DNA from: Phaeoceros laevis
Taxonomy: Eukaryota > Anthocerotophyta > Anthocerotopsida > Notothyladales
Length of the DNA: 41,548 nt
Direction of reading: 5' to 3'
Assembly: GCA_049999765.1 (NCBI GenBank)
Contig: JBNGIQ010009459.1
Coordinates: forward strand, 303,495 to 345,042
Shown here: in pieces, positions 1 to 9,812 of the stretch
Numbering within the stretch: position 1 is the stretch's first letter
How the letters are laid out: every line of letters starts with the position of its first letter
The notes under the pieces: model-generated
Told to the model about the DNA's origin: nothing
Seen by the model: the letters and a program-made list of their open reading frames with translations, nothing else
Databases searched by the model: none
Program-made: the position numbers and the translations under genes

Positions 1-1
1 C

Positions 2-742
2 TTGGATTCCATGGCTGAACAGCATGGCATCAAACCTACCATTGAGCTTTACAACTGCATGATTGATCTTCTTGGGCGTGCTGGCCAATTAGATGAGGCA
101 GAGAAGATGCTATTATCATGTGAAGGCCAAAGTAATGTGGTGGGCTTGACGTCTTTGTTGAATGTCTGCAAAAGTCACGGGGATATAGAGAGGGCTGTGT
201 GGTGTTTTGAAAGCATTGTTAAGCTGGAGCCTCAAATGGCGTCTGCCTATGTGCCCATGGCCAATGCCTACGCAGATGCGCGTAGGTGGACCGATGTAGA
301 CAGGATCGAAACACAGAGAAAGGCAGCAGGAGCTAACAAGAAACCTGCAGTGGCGAGCATTGAGGTGAATAAGGAGGTACACAGATTTCTGGTGGGAGAA
401 AGGAGAAAGGATATTGCGCTTAAGGTAGAGAGCACAAATGCACGTGTGAAGCAGGAAGGAGGCCACGTACCTCACACAAAGTTGGTGTTGAGGCCACTGA
501 GTCAGAAGGAAAAGGAAGATGTGCTTTGTGGGCATGCTGAGAAGCTAGCTCTGGCGTTTGGTCTGTTGAACACTCCAAGTGGGACACCTCTGGTGGTAAC
601 GAAGAATCTACGCATGTGCAGCGACTGCCACAGCTCCACGGAAATCATGTCAAGGCTTGAACAGAGAGACGTTGTGGTAAGGGATGGGTACCGTGTGCAT
701 CGATTCGCAAACGGGCGTTGCAGTTGTAAGGGTCGACCGTGA
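2..742 (+). CDS. PPR-DYW RNA-editing factor, GRP-terminal (DYW:KP-like), 3' end only
   Basis: The reading frame is open from the window edge, so the PPR array and start lie outside. The visible 246 residues hold the last PPR-like units, the E1/E2 region (LYNCMIDLLGRAGQLDEAEK; ASAYVPMANAYADARRW), a modified PG box reading KKPAVASIEV, and a complete DYW deaminase-like domain. Zinc and catalytic residues are present: HAE (the HxE motif), CSDC (CxxC), and a final HRF...CSC. The last three residues are GRP instead of DYW. Known of the family: DYW domains deaminate C to U in organelle transcripts. The KPAxAxIEV box with a GRP end is, from memory, the signature of the DYW:KP class tied to U-to-C editing in hornworts, lycophytes and ferns. 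Inference: a nuclear-encoded plastid or mitochondrial U-to-C editing factor. I am sure of PPR-DYW and moderately sure of the U-to-C assignment. Confidence 0.9.
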   Translation: MDSMAEQHGIKPTIELYNCMIDLLGRAGQLDEAEKMLLSCEGQSNVVGLTSLLNVCKSHGDIERAVWCFESIVKLEPQMASAYVPMANAYADARRWTDVDRIETQRKAAGANKKPAVASIEVNKEVHRFLVGERRKDIALKVESTNARVKQEGGHVPHTKLVLRPLSQKEKEDVLCGHAEKLALAFGLLNTPSGTPLVVTKNLRMCSDCHSSTEIMSRLEQRDVVVRDGYRVHRFANGRCSCKGRP

Positions 743-1296
743 GAATAGTGAAGATCTAGCCAGTGCTCAGGTGTGTGTGCAGAGATTGTTGGCTTTCTCT
801 TGGGTGCGAATGTGCGTGCTGAACCCTATCCCTGTCAAACTGAGACATGGACAAGGATCTCGGACAGTGATCCACCACGTATCCGAACACGGAACGATGG
901 ATTTCCTCGACTGAAAAGAAATGGAGCTGATTGGAAGTGAGAACATGGATATTTTACAGTGGATACCCGGGGATATTGGAAGAACACATTGAGCGAGGGC
1001 AGGGGCCTGTTTACGGTGAAAGGAGGATTTGAAAGGATCTGTTTGTTCATTCATCACAGCCGGAGTGGATGAATAGGCGACTGAGAAGTATGATGTGTAC
1101 AGCTTTGTCGATCCCTCTGAATTTCCTAATCAGGATTCAGGGACTGTGGACGCTGGTTTACCACTTCCCTTAGGAATGAAAACTGAAGCTGGCTTCCGGG
1201 AGGACGGTCGGTTTCAACCAGTCTATCGACTGATGGTGCTCGTCGTCTCTGAGCTGGAAGCGCTCAATTCCCGAGCGCGTGAGGACGGATCGTAGG
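743..1296. other. Intergenic, no gene seen
   Basis: This stretch follows the GRP-type PPR stop codon and precedes the GT14-like fragment. Open frames here are short, overlap one another on both strands and show no domain I recognise. It probably holds the PPR 3' untranslated region and the promoter of the next gene. Confidence 0.5.
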
Positions 1297-1639
1297 ATGC
1301 CGCCTTTTCACAAGCTGTCTCCTCGCAGGCTGCTGCTTCCCTGGAGACTGCTTGGCCTCGTTTCTTTCTTCGCCTTCTCCATTGTCCACCACATCCTAGG
1401 CTACTCCGAGCCTGTATGCTGTTTTGTTTGTCTCCAATCTGTGCATGCACTGGGAAGAATATGCTCCCACCGTACCACCGCCTCCATGAGATCACTCGGA
1501 CAGTGAGATCTCGGCGTTGGTGTTCGCGAATGATTTGTTGAGACGTCCTCGACAGCGGAGTAGCAATCCGAAGATTGCCTTCATGTTCCTGACCCCGGGT
1601 CCCCTGCCTTTGGAAGACGTGTGGACAAAACTCTTCCAG
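1297..1639 (+). pseudogene. Core-2/I-branching (GT14, DUF266) glycosyltransferase-like, N-terminal exons only
   Basis: Exon 1 (1297-1413) encodes 39 residues with a basic stretch (SPRRLLLPWR) and a hydrophobic anchor (LLGLVSFFAFSIVHHIL), typical of a type II Golgi membrane protein, and ends at a GTATGC donor. A second exon (from about 1507) reads ISALVFANDLLRRP and then PKIAFMFLTPGPLPLEDVW, the conserved opening of plant BC10-like/DUF266 glycosyltransferases, and ends at CAG|GTACCT at 1639. Neither the next expected block (the FF.GHE..YSIYVH region) nor the rest of the catalytic domain is readable before the terpene synthase at 2638. I therefore call it a truncated gene or fragment. A very distant downstream exon is possible but unlikely given the gene between. 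Family assignment rests on one strong motif plus the membrane anchor. Confidence 0.5.
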
Positions 1640-2421
1640 GTACCTCCTCCTTTCTTGTGAGTATTTGCAGATACCCTCTGTCCTTCCTCAGCAAGGTCCT
1701 CAATGCATTGTTTGAGATTCATTTTTCTCTGAAGTAGGTAGAACGTGTTAACCCCATTCACACAGTACGATTGTAGCTTGCTACCCTGGCTGACTAGCAG
1801 AGCAGGAAACCAGCATGTCGAGTGGAGACTTCTCAGGCGCAAGGGTGCTCGTTTTAGCCTACAAAGCGGGGATGGGGCCATCTTGTGGCACATGAATTGC
1901 TCGTTTTAGCCTCCGGCTAAAGAGCTCGTTTAGCCGGATGTATATGTGAAGCTCGTTCTCGATCCCCCCTGTTGCAAGGCGGACTTCCATGCCTTGCATT
2001 TGGACATGTCTGCTGGATGCATCCAGACCTCGAGTGACAGAATAACTGCGCACGGTTAGGGACACACTTACCCTTTTTTGCACAGAACACCTGCACCTGG
2101 ACATCGCCGAAAAACGCCAGACAACTGGGCATCGCCGCAAACCCCTGACGCGTTTCACTCCCGAACATGCACATGTACAGTGAGTACTATTCCTTATTAT
2201 CCAATTCATCGACCCCTTGGAGAGGTCCTTGCCAAATAAGAACACGAAAGAACAGCTCTACATAGATTCTCCAAGCAACAAGGAAGCATCTCAGGCAGTC
2301 ACAGCTCAACGTCCCCCGTTTTTTATCGTTCCCAATTTCATCAAAGTTTGTTTTGCACAAGGCTTGGGATAGCTGCTCCTGACTTGGAATCTCGTCGCGC
2401 ATGTCTGCGACATCAGTACCA
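1640..2421. other. Intergenic; three copies of a short GCTCGTTTTAGCC-like repeat
   Basis: No coding region with recognisable domains was found. Around 1848-1935 the motif gctcgttttagcc recurs three times with small changes, the last next to a short inverted copy (ccggctaaa / tttagccgg). The rest looks like unique non-coding sequence upstream of the terpene synthase. Confidence 0.45.
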
Positions 2422-2457
2422 ATATGTAGAACATTCTTGCAAGAATGTTCTACATAT
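2422..2457. promoter_or_regulatory. Perfect 36-bp palindrome with heat-shock-element-like core, upstream of terpene synthase
   Basis: The left arm 2422-2439 (atatgtagaacattcttg) is exactly complementary to the right arm 2440-2457 with no spacer. The core contains two GAAnnTTC units, which resemble plant heat shock elements (alternating nGAAn/nTTCn). It lies about 180 bp before the terpene synthase ATG, where a promoter element would sit. Alternatives are a small foldback or a spontaneously formed perfect palindrome. The palindrome is observed; the regulatory role is inferred. Confidence 0.5.
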
Positions 2458-2637
2458 ACAGCTTAAATCGGGACCCATCCTTGCAAGCTTCCGGTCCCTT
2501 CCTTCACTGACAGCTGCAGCTGTAGCTCCTCTGCACCGGCTTTTGCTCAAACCTCGAAGCCATCACATCGCTTCTATCCGTATCCAGGAACTTTAGAGTA
2601 CTTGTGCAAGCTTGGATCGATTTTCCTGGAGCTTGCC

Positions 2638-3759
2638 ATGGGCTCCCCTCTCTCAGATTGCTCGGTAAACGTTCGAATCCGGTCCCGGGTGCAGCACAAG
2701 CTGCCTCAGGGCATCGTCAGGAACGGCGGTGTGCAGCCACAAGCAGCAGCATCGGTACCCAAGCTCAGGCGTCTGTACGTGGAATTTCTCAACGGATTGT
2801 GCTTTGCCGATTCCACCGCCTCGTGTAATCCACAGCTGCTGGACACCATCTGCAGCTGCCTGAGAGCCCTCTGCCACCACAGCCTGCCTCCGGGGATCAT
2901 CGCCATGAGCGCTGCCCTTGCCGAGATGTGTTACCGCTACCACCCATTCGAGCAGCAGGTGAAGTGCGCGCACTTCAACCTGCTCATGATGTTCGTGGAC
3001 GAGCTGGGGTGGCTTCAGGGGGAGGAACGAGAGCGGTTGCTGGAGGACCTCACCCTGTTCCACCACAAGTTCACCAACCCAGAAGGGTACGCCAAGCTCT
3101 ACCCGGGGCGGGGAGACCTGCACCCCGTCTTGGAGGACACCATCGTCTTCTTCAGGTCCGAGCAGAGCCCCTTCTTCGGCACCGACAACCGGCTGCACTG
3201 CCAGCTGCTCAAGAGCTACTTCGATTTCCTGGACGGCACCATGCTGGAGCAGCACTACAAGGAGAATCCGCTCGACTTCCAGAGCGCGTCGGGCGCGGGC
3301 CACCGGATGACGCTCCTGCCCTCCGCGCTGCGGCGGAAGTCGGGAATCGCGGAACCCTACGTCTGCTTCATCCTAATGAACACGGTGGCCTCCTGCCGGA
3401 GCAAGGAGGAGGAGCGCTTCTTCTACAACAAGCTGTACCCGCTCATTCCCGACATGACCGCGGTGCTGGAGTCCATCAACGATGTGCTGTCGTTTTACAA
3501 GGAGCTGGAGAACGGGGAGGGCGACAACAGCATCGTCATAGACGCGCAGGTGCACGGCGTGAGCATCGAAGAGGCGCTGGAGATGTACGCGGAGTACTGC
3601 GTGGAAGGCAGGAGGCGGGTCCTTGCGATCGTGGACAATGCGGAGTGTGCTGAGATGAAGAGGAAGGTGATGCAGTTTTTTCAGGGGTACACGGTTTCAT
3701 GTTGGCAACAGACGCTACCGAATGAGCGAGGTGTTGCCAGATGGTTGGTACAAAGGTGA
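2638..3759 (+). CDS. TRI5-like (trichodiene-synthase-type, fungal-like) terpene synthase, intronless
   Basis: The gene encodes 373 residues in a single exon, close to the length of fungal trichodiene synthase (about 375-385). Family hallmarks in order: HPFEQQVK before the active-site helix, a first acidic motif reduced to DELG (D121, E122), a LDG..LEQHY segment that matches the family's FFEG..IEQY region, and the NSE metal-binding triad NDVLSFYKE (N281, S285, E289) followed by the basic/SIVI region. A QFFQGYTVSCWQQTL helix near the C-terminus matches the FMHGYVTWHL region. Class I synthases ionise a prenyl diphosphate through Mg2+ held by these motifs; the enzyme would be cytosolic, since no transit peptide is evident. 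The start is the first ATG in frame; upstream is only a TTG. Plant TRI5-like synthases are known from liverworts and hornworts, probably of fungal origin. Oddities: the aspartate-rich motif lacks the second and later Asp residues, and GC content is higher than in surrounding DNA. Product cannot be predicted. Confidence 0.85.
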   Translation: MGSPLSDCSVNVRIRSRVQHKLPQGIVRNGGVQPQAAASVPKLRRLYVEFLNGLCFADSTASCNPQLLDTICSCLRALCHHSLPPGIIAMSAALAEMCYRYHPFEQQVKCAHFNLLMMFVDELGWLQGEERERLLEDLTLFHHKFTNPEGYAKLYPGRGDLHPVLEDTIVFFRSEQSPFFGTDNRLHCQLLKSYFDFLDGTMLEQHYKENPLDFQSASGAGHRMTLLPSALRRKSGIAEPYVCFILMNTVASCRSKEEERFFYNKLYPLIPDMTAVLESINDVLSFYKELENGEGDNSIVIDAQVHGVSIEEALEMYAEYCVEGRRRVLAIVDNAECAEMKRKVMQFFQGYTVSCWQQTLPNERGVARWLVQR

Positions 3760-4276
3760 CATTTTTGGGTAGAAAATGTTCTGAACACTCCCTGCAGCTA
3801 GCTAACTACCCCTTCCTTGGATTTCAATCCAGCAGTCCTGAACTCGTGAAATGTTCGGATACTAGACGTAAGCTATGTAGACCATCATCTGGAGCCGCAT
3901 TTCCAAGGCGTTGAATTCCATGACGTGGTAGCTAGCCAGAACTGAAAGGCGCCTTTAGCCTAGCTATTCTTTGCTTAGGGCATGAATTTAACATGTCTTG
4001 AGCAGTGCACTGGATTACCCATTCGACACAGTTTGAGTGTAAGATTTACTTAGTTGCAAGATTCACAAGATATTCTTCTGAATTGCCTTGCAAAACGCTG
4101 GTTGAACCCATGTACTTTTGGTAGTTGCAAGCTGCTGCATTTCTGAGAGTTCCGTTGCCAAGAAGCTGCACTTTTGACTTTTTAAGCTGTTCTTTACACA
4201 GTTGTAAAAAAGCTCAAACCTTGAAAGCTCAGATCACCCCCATGTGGTGCCCATTGTAGTTTTTTTGAGGGACGCT

Positions 4277-5760
4277 ATGGTGATCTGCAGGTCCTTTGCC
4301 TCTTTGACGTTTACTCCGCCGCCAAATCTTTGTTGTGGTGTAGCTGGTTGTCTACCTGCGACCACTACTCTGCGACACTGTGTAGTGCCTGGCCCTTGGT
4401 GAGTCTTCCCAGTAGGTAGGAACAAAAGGGAGCCGAGTTCATTTGACCTGCTGTGCCCTGCTAACCTCAAGCAGATTGCAGATACATGAAGCCCTGCGGG
4501 TGCGTCTCACGCACCTTTCTGTTTTTTCACACAGCAGCATTAACGTGTTTCTCCCTTCCCCAGTCCAGTGTTGGAGCCCTGGCAATCCAAATGTGAGTGC
4601 TTGGCCGTCGCACCCAACGGACCACAGTTAAGGGATGGTGGGGGGCATTCTTTGCACAGCACGACAAGACGCCTGCTCCTGGTGACACCCTTTTTGCTGG
4701 GTGCAACCCACTTTGCGGAAGCCAAGCAGGTTCCTATGATGGAAGAGCCCGATGCACCCAAGTAACTCCTGCACATCATTCCCTGTGTTTCTGTTGTCGG
4801 ACAGTGTGCTGGTCTCGATGGCATTGGCCCCATTTGACACGCATTTGACACGCATTCCTCTGCGAACGTGTTCCTGGGCAGGTTCCGAAGGACAGCTACT
4901 GGGGTGAAGATTCAAGGTTCGATGCCATGATGAGCTTGAGCAACAAAGCTCGCCGATTTTGAACAGTTGTGTATCTGACCGTCCCTGTCACCCTTGGAAG
5001 CAGACTAAGTGTCTGAGCCTGCTGCTTCCCCAGACGTGTTGGAGGGGACAGGGCCAGAGGTAAATGAAGGTGACCTAGTTGAGTTCAACTATGTCCTTCG
5101 ACGCGCCAATGGATACTATGTGTTCAGGTACAAGTGTCTCAGCAAGGCAGATGCAGTGTGCGCTGAAGCCCCCAGCTTACTGGTGCTTTCACCTTTCACT
5201 TATTCTGGAATAGTGGGATGGATGGCAGCACCATTGACCTTTTCAGCGGTTCGAGCGAGCCTGTTGTTTTCCCTCTAGGGAAGGGCAAGGTCTGACCTTG
5301 TTGCCTTTTTCTCTCTCACCATCTATAAGCATAGTCCTCTTTTTGAGTCTCGATGTGGATCTTATCCTGGACTCTGTGCAGATCATTCCTGGTCTAGAGG
5401 AGGTGCTGCTGGGAATGAAGCCTGGAGGTATGGGTTTTCTTGTAAGGTGTTAACAGTGTTGGTGAGTGTCGGGTGTATTCAAGCTATTCAGCTGGCCTCA
5501 AACTTCTGTGGTTGACAGGAAAACGAAGAGCATTGGTGCCACCAGATGTGGGGTACACAGATTTGAATCTTGAGCCCCAGCCACAAGACGTAAGGAAGCT
5601 GTATGTTGCATATCTGCATGGAATCACTTCAGATTTAAGTACACAGGATTAAGATTTCAGAATTTTGTTACGTCCCCTGCAGTTTGGCCCTCGAAGGAGC
5701 CTCTTGTCACACATCAAGGAGCCTCTGGTGTTTGAGGTTCAGCTTCTTAGAATCAAGTAG
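4277..5760 (+). CDS. Thylakoid-lumen FKBP-type peptidyl-prolyl isomerase (FKBP16-1-like), eight exons
   Basis: I reconstructed eight exons, all with GT-AG borders and matching phases: 4277-4398, 4564-4761, 4882-4916, 5034-5127, 5229-5289, 5382-5427, 5519-5589 and 5683-5760, giving 234 residues. The N-terminus (MVICRSFASLTF...) is Ser/Thr-rich like a plastid transit peptide. Exon 2 carries a twin-arginine lumenal signal, STTRRLLLVTPFLLGATHF with an AEA cleavage region. The FKBP domain follows: GVKIQDVLEGTGPEVNEGD, NYVLRRANGYYVFSTIDLF, IIPGLEEVLLGMKPGGKRR, ALVPPDVGY, and FGPRRSLLSHIKEPLVFEVQ at the end. This exon order and ending match the FKBP16-1 class of lumenal immunophilins, associated with photosystem assembly or stability. 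Introns are 91-165 bp. A collapsed copy of this gene lies at about 16.06-16.59 kb. Confidence 0.85.
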
Positions 5761-7478
5761 GCTAGCTAGACCTTCAGCACCATACTGTCCACGGCTGCCT
5801 TCTTAGTGCCAGCAAGCGACTCACACGCCTTTCATACGTTGAAAAGGAAAATGTGCCATAGGTTCTAATAAATCTCGCCTTTCCCTCATTTTACGTGGCA
5901 TTGAATCGGAATGTTTTTTGCCACATACACATATAGGCTGCTGGACTTTCTATCGAGAAGGTGCCCGTTTAGTATGTCTTAGCCAAATATGGCCTAGTCT
6001 CGTGAACTAAAGAATATGACATATCAAAGACTTACAAAACCATGTGGAAAAGCTAGTGCATCTCAAGGCACGCTGACGTATCAGCCTACAAAAAGTTCTC
6101 ATTTACGACTAGAAGATCAGGCAGAGACCTAATACTCCAGTAGCAGGTACTATATCACCTCAGTTATCAAAAATTTCCTTTTTTGCTCTTCAATATGTAT
6201 ACCTCTCAAAATCGGGGTAGCTCCCCGTGGGACTTGGGTGGCTCCCAAATTACACCAAAAATGTAGAGAGTTTTCAAATTCTGCGGTGTGACTCGTGGTG
6301 TTTTTGTGTGCAGAACTTTATGCTGTGTGCAAAACCGGACGCTATGTGAGGTTTTTGGGGTGCAAGTAGTCTATGCTTTCCTGGAAGATAGCGTGACTTC
6401 CTGGTTGAAAGGGTGGATTTTGATGGCCATGAGCTCTACGCGTGTGCCAGCTGCACTCAAGCTGGAAACACATGCTGGAAACAGGATATCTTTTGGGGAT
6501 GAGGCACTACTTTAGTTAATTGCATGTGCAAGTCTTGCACTTGGGGAAACCATCTCTTGCGCAAGTATGCATGTCAAGGCCAGTGCTCACCAAAAACTTT
6601 ATTACCAACCCTAAAAAGTCCGTCACTCCTTCCACATAAAAGTCTTTTTATAATTTGAGAAGGTAACAACCGCCCATTTCAAACAAAGTCCCTCAACTTT
6701 CTGGCAATGACAAAAAATTAATCCTAAAAAATCCGTCACATTTAAAAATCAAACGATAAAACTAGAAAATCCGTTACATTTAAGACGGTAGAACGTATGA
6801 AAAGACTAAAACTTTTCCCCTATTGGTCTCTATCTATTTTGAGTAGATATATCTTCGAGACTTTGCACCTTCCGTCCATATCTTTATTGCATAAGTGGAG
6901 TCATAATTCTTCATATCAGATGGAGTTTGTTTTAGGTCGTTTGCTTGAGACTCTGTCCATATAAACTTCTCTTCCATGCCTACAGAATTTCATGAAACAT
7001 CTTCCACAACAGCTTGAACTGATGTTCCACCAACAAGTACTGGAGTCATTCTTGTAAATCCAAGTATGTCAAATAGAGTACCTCAAATGCAAGCGCTTGC
7101 ATCGCCTACCTTTCTACGGCTTTGCTATTTTTATCATGAACTTTGCACTTCCCCTTTCTTTCCGTGTCAAACTTGCACCGCCTTGCGCTGCAAACCATAA
7201 AGAGTTTGGTGTGAACCTAAGATATGGCCATTCATGTCTTTAGGGGTTGGTGTTAGGTTTTGGTATTTAGGTCTTGGTACAATTATTAGCAATCTTACAT
7301 TCAAGGCTACATACTTTGATCATACTAGCAAGTCAATAAATCATATCAATATACAAGTAACCTTTACAATGATCTTGAAAGTAATAGGTAGCATACTTTC
7401 TATACTATACTTACACTAATCTACATACTTTTACTAATCTACATACATAATAATTTCCGACAATATTCAAGTCTACCC
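5761..7478. other. AT-rich intergenic region, no gene seen
   Basis: The sequence is AT-rich with only short random open frames. Around 6610-6790 the phrase aaaa(g/a)tccgt(c/t)ac recurs with variations (aaaaagtccgtcac, aaaaaatccgtcac, gaaaatccgttac), suggesting a degenerate repeat. No transposase, reverse transcriptase or RNA gene was recognised. Confidence 0.45.
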
Positions 7479-7480
7479 GG

Positions 7481-7732
7481 CAAGTTATCCGGTCCTTAGG
7501 AACATGAACTATCGGAAATCCGACAATACGAAGTTACTACCGGTTTAATACCTTTTTGCATCGGGTTGCATCACGAAGATTATCTGGTCCTTAGGAAAAG
7601 GAACCTCGGAAATCCGACAATACGAAGTTACTACTGGTTTAATACCTTTTTGCAGGTTTAATACCTTTTTGCATGGGGAACTTAAATCAACCGGTCAACT
7701 CCTTAAATCAACCGGTCAATCAACCGGTCATT
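7481..7732. repeat. Imperfect tandem repeat: two units of about 85-95 bp plus a short aaatcaaccggtca array
   Basis: Unit A (7481-7564) and unit B (7575-7656) share tccttaggaa, cggaaatccgacaatacgaa and gtttaatacctttttgca with few differences. A third partial copy of gtttaatacctttttgca follows directly. From about 7680 to 7732 the motif aaatcaaccggtca occurs three times in tandem, once shortened. The array ends close to the start of a PPR fragment at 7789. Confidence 0.7.
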
Positions 7733-7788
7733 ATACTAGTGCGGCCGGTTTTTGGTGAGCGCTGGTCAAGGCCGGTTACCGGTTACAG

Positions 7789-7956
7789 GAGGCGATACAG
7801 GTGTTCAAAAGGGTGGCCAAACCTGATGTCTTCATGTGGTTCTCCATTACATCTACGCATGCTAACAGGGGAAACCTAGCTAGTGAGGCCATTCAACTGT
7901 ACAATGAGATGCGCAGCTCAGGGATGGCAAGACAGTTTCCCCCGGCTAGGGAGTGA
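7789..7956 (+). pseudogene. PPR gene fragment
   Basis: The frame reads EAIQVFKRVAKPDVFMWFSI and then ASEAIQLYNEMRSSGM before a TGA. This is one and a half PPR motifs and closely parallels the unit EAMHVFAKVAAPDRYMWASI of the DRH-type PPR gene at 17.1-19.5 kb. There is no start codon context or continuing array, so it is a relic of a duplicated PPR gene sitting beside a tandem repeat. Confidence 0.65.
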
Positions 7957-8295
7957 AGGAATTTCCCAGACTTCCAGCTGGAGAGGTGGAACAAGTAGCA
8001 CCAGCAGATGAGGAAGAGACAGCAGCAGTAGCGCCAATACCTGGTGTAGGACAAATGATGAGTGATTCCCATTTCGGAGTTGAATGATCCCCAACTCCCA
8101 AATGTGAATTGTGGCTCCCCAACGATCCAAGGTGCACAAATTTATACGAAGCATGTGCCAAGTACTTTGGCCTCTTAAACCATCTATCCTTTCACTCCAA
8201 TCTTACGATCTATGTATGCAATTGTCTGGCTAGAGACACAGCTCTAGCAAAGCCACTAGCCAAGGTCTCCCTCCTTGGGAACAAAGTGTGGCCTC

Positions 8296-8352
8296 CAGCA
8301 GCATGAGCCACCAGCCAGCAGCAGCTAAGCCAGCCACCAGCCAGCCAGAAGC
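8296..8352 (+). repeat. Low-complexity CCAGC-type repeat
   Basis: The pentamer-like unit (a)gccagc or accagcc is repeated about ten times with substitutions. It is a simple sequence repeat without coding meaning that I can see. Confidence 0.6.
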
Positions 8353-8429
8353 AGTTACAGAAACGAAATAGCAGATCCTTACTCAGATGTCATGTATTGA
8401 TCATCTTAAACTGCTGCAATGAGCTTAAA

Positions 8430-9800
8430 TGTGTGGCAATCACAACACGAATGTAGAAGTATCTGCTGCATCAAGCTTTACCACAGAATCAAAGCCTGTG
8501 CTGGACATGTCTGTTACCCAGTTCCGATAAGCACCCAGCAAAGTGAGCCACTCTGCACAAGCAGGTTGGAAAAAGGCATGGTTGTCACCATGTCCAACAC
8601 CTGATAAAGCTGGCCTGCAGTCTTCCAGCTGGCCAAATTTTGCATCCATAGTGCTCCGTGCTACGTCACCTTCAAGTAGTTATGTTTTCATTTTTCCAGG
8701 ATCCCTGAGTGCAGCTGCCTGCTCCGTTGTAGAGTTTCAGCATGGCCTCCGTCCTGCTGCTCAGTCAGGCGCTCCTTCTCCGTAATGTTACAACATTCCT
8801 TGTGGCCAGACTGCCAAACAGCTTGCGTGCATCTTCCAACTGGCCAGATTTTGCATATAGATTTACAAAGCAAGTTCCCAGTACTACGTCAGTATCCTCT
8901 TTGTACCCTCCCTGAATGCAGCTGCCTGCCCTGCCGTAGGGCACCACCGCTTGCTCAACCTTTCAGGGATGGCGGCAAACATCAGCAACACTGCTTTGCT
9001 ATAAGCACTATTAACCAGGCCTCCCTTTATAACAAAAGCTTCTAGCTTTTCTTACTCGTATTTCATACTCAGCATACCCATATATCATGGAAGTCCATGT
9101 TACCACATTTCTTAGGGACAGACTGACAACTCCATGCTTCCATTTTTCACCTTGCCACATACAGGACCACAAGGCAGTTGCCCACTAATATATCACCTTC
9201 AAATAGTCCTCCTTCCAGAACCGTAAATGCAGCTGCCTGCCCTGTCGTAAACCACCTGCACCGACACATGTTCAAGCAATCAGTAGCCAATCAAATACAA
9301 CACTATCTGCTAGAATCGGGCATTCCTGCGCCATACTTGCATACAAAGTGAGAGCCTGCAGATGCATCATGAGAATTCAGGCCACCTCGTTCCTCGTCGC
9401 CAGACCCTCAAAACGTTGCGTGCGCCTCCCACCGAGCCACACTCCAAATAGAAGCTGAGCAGACAGGTGCCCAGTACTGCGTCACGTTCAGCACTCTGGA
9501 TCAGGCCCTCCTGCCTTCAGGAGGTGAACAAACGTAATACTGTGTGAGCACACAATGTGAGCATACAACGCCAGCACCTGGGGAACGAGCCCATACCTAG
9601 CATGCCCATTTATCCTGGCAATCCATGTTAACTATCGCAATCCATGCTCCAGGTTCCGTTCATGTTATTCTTGTGGACAGACTGTCATACACTCCGAGTG
9701 CTTCTAGAAGAGTCAGATCTCTGCTTGCTTCTTCGCCTACAATTTACGAGACAATTGCCTAGTACTATGTAACCTTCAAGAATACACCCTCGATATCACA
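8430..9800 (-). pseudogene. Decayed PPR gene remnant with at least five degenerate motifs
   Basis: On the minus strand, units resembling 'GRQLHSGI...EGDVVLGTCLVNMYAKCGSLEDARKLFDSL..RNVVTWT' can be read in shifting frames. The clearest (8765-8947) reads DTDVVLGTCFVNLYAKSGQL then EDARKLFGSLATRNVVT. Others lie near 8540-8740 (GDVARSTMDAKFGQLED), 9100-9260 (FEGDILVGNCLVVLY), 9360-9500 (AVLGTCLLSFYLECGS) and 9660-9790 (ILEGYIVLGNCLVN, YDSLSTR). Stops and frameshifts separate them. This is a PPR pseudogene of the PLS class, opposite in strand to the fragment at 7789-7956 and ending next to the TPR-CHAT gene's 3' end. Confidence 0.7.
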
Positions 9801-9812
9801 TAGCCAGGCTGT

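Noticed and set aside
2653-3303. Long minus-strand open frame of 216 codons
   Set aside because: Antisense to the terpene synthase; its openness follows from the high GC and codon bias of the real gene, and it has no domain.
2928-3653. 241-codon plus-strand frame overlapping the terpene synthase
   Set aside because: Arg/Ala/Gly-rich shadow frame of the GC-rich terpene synthase.
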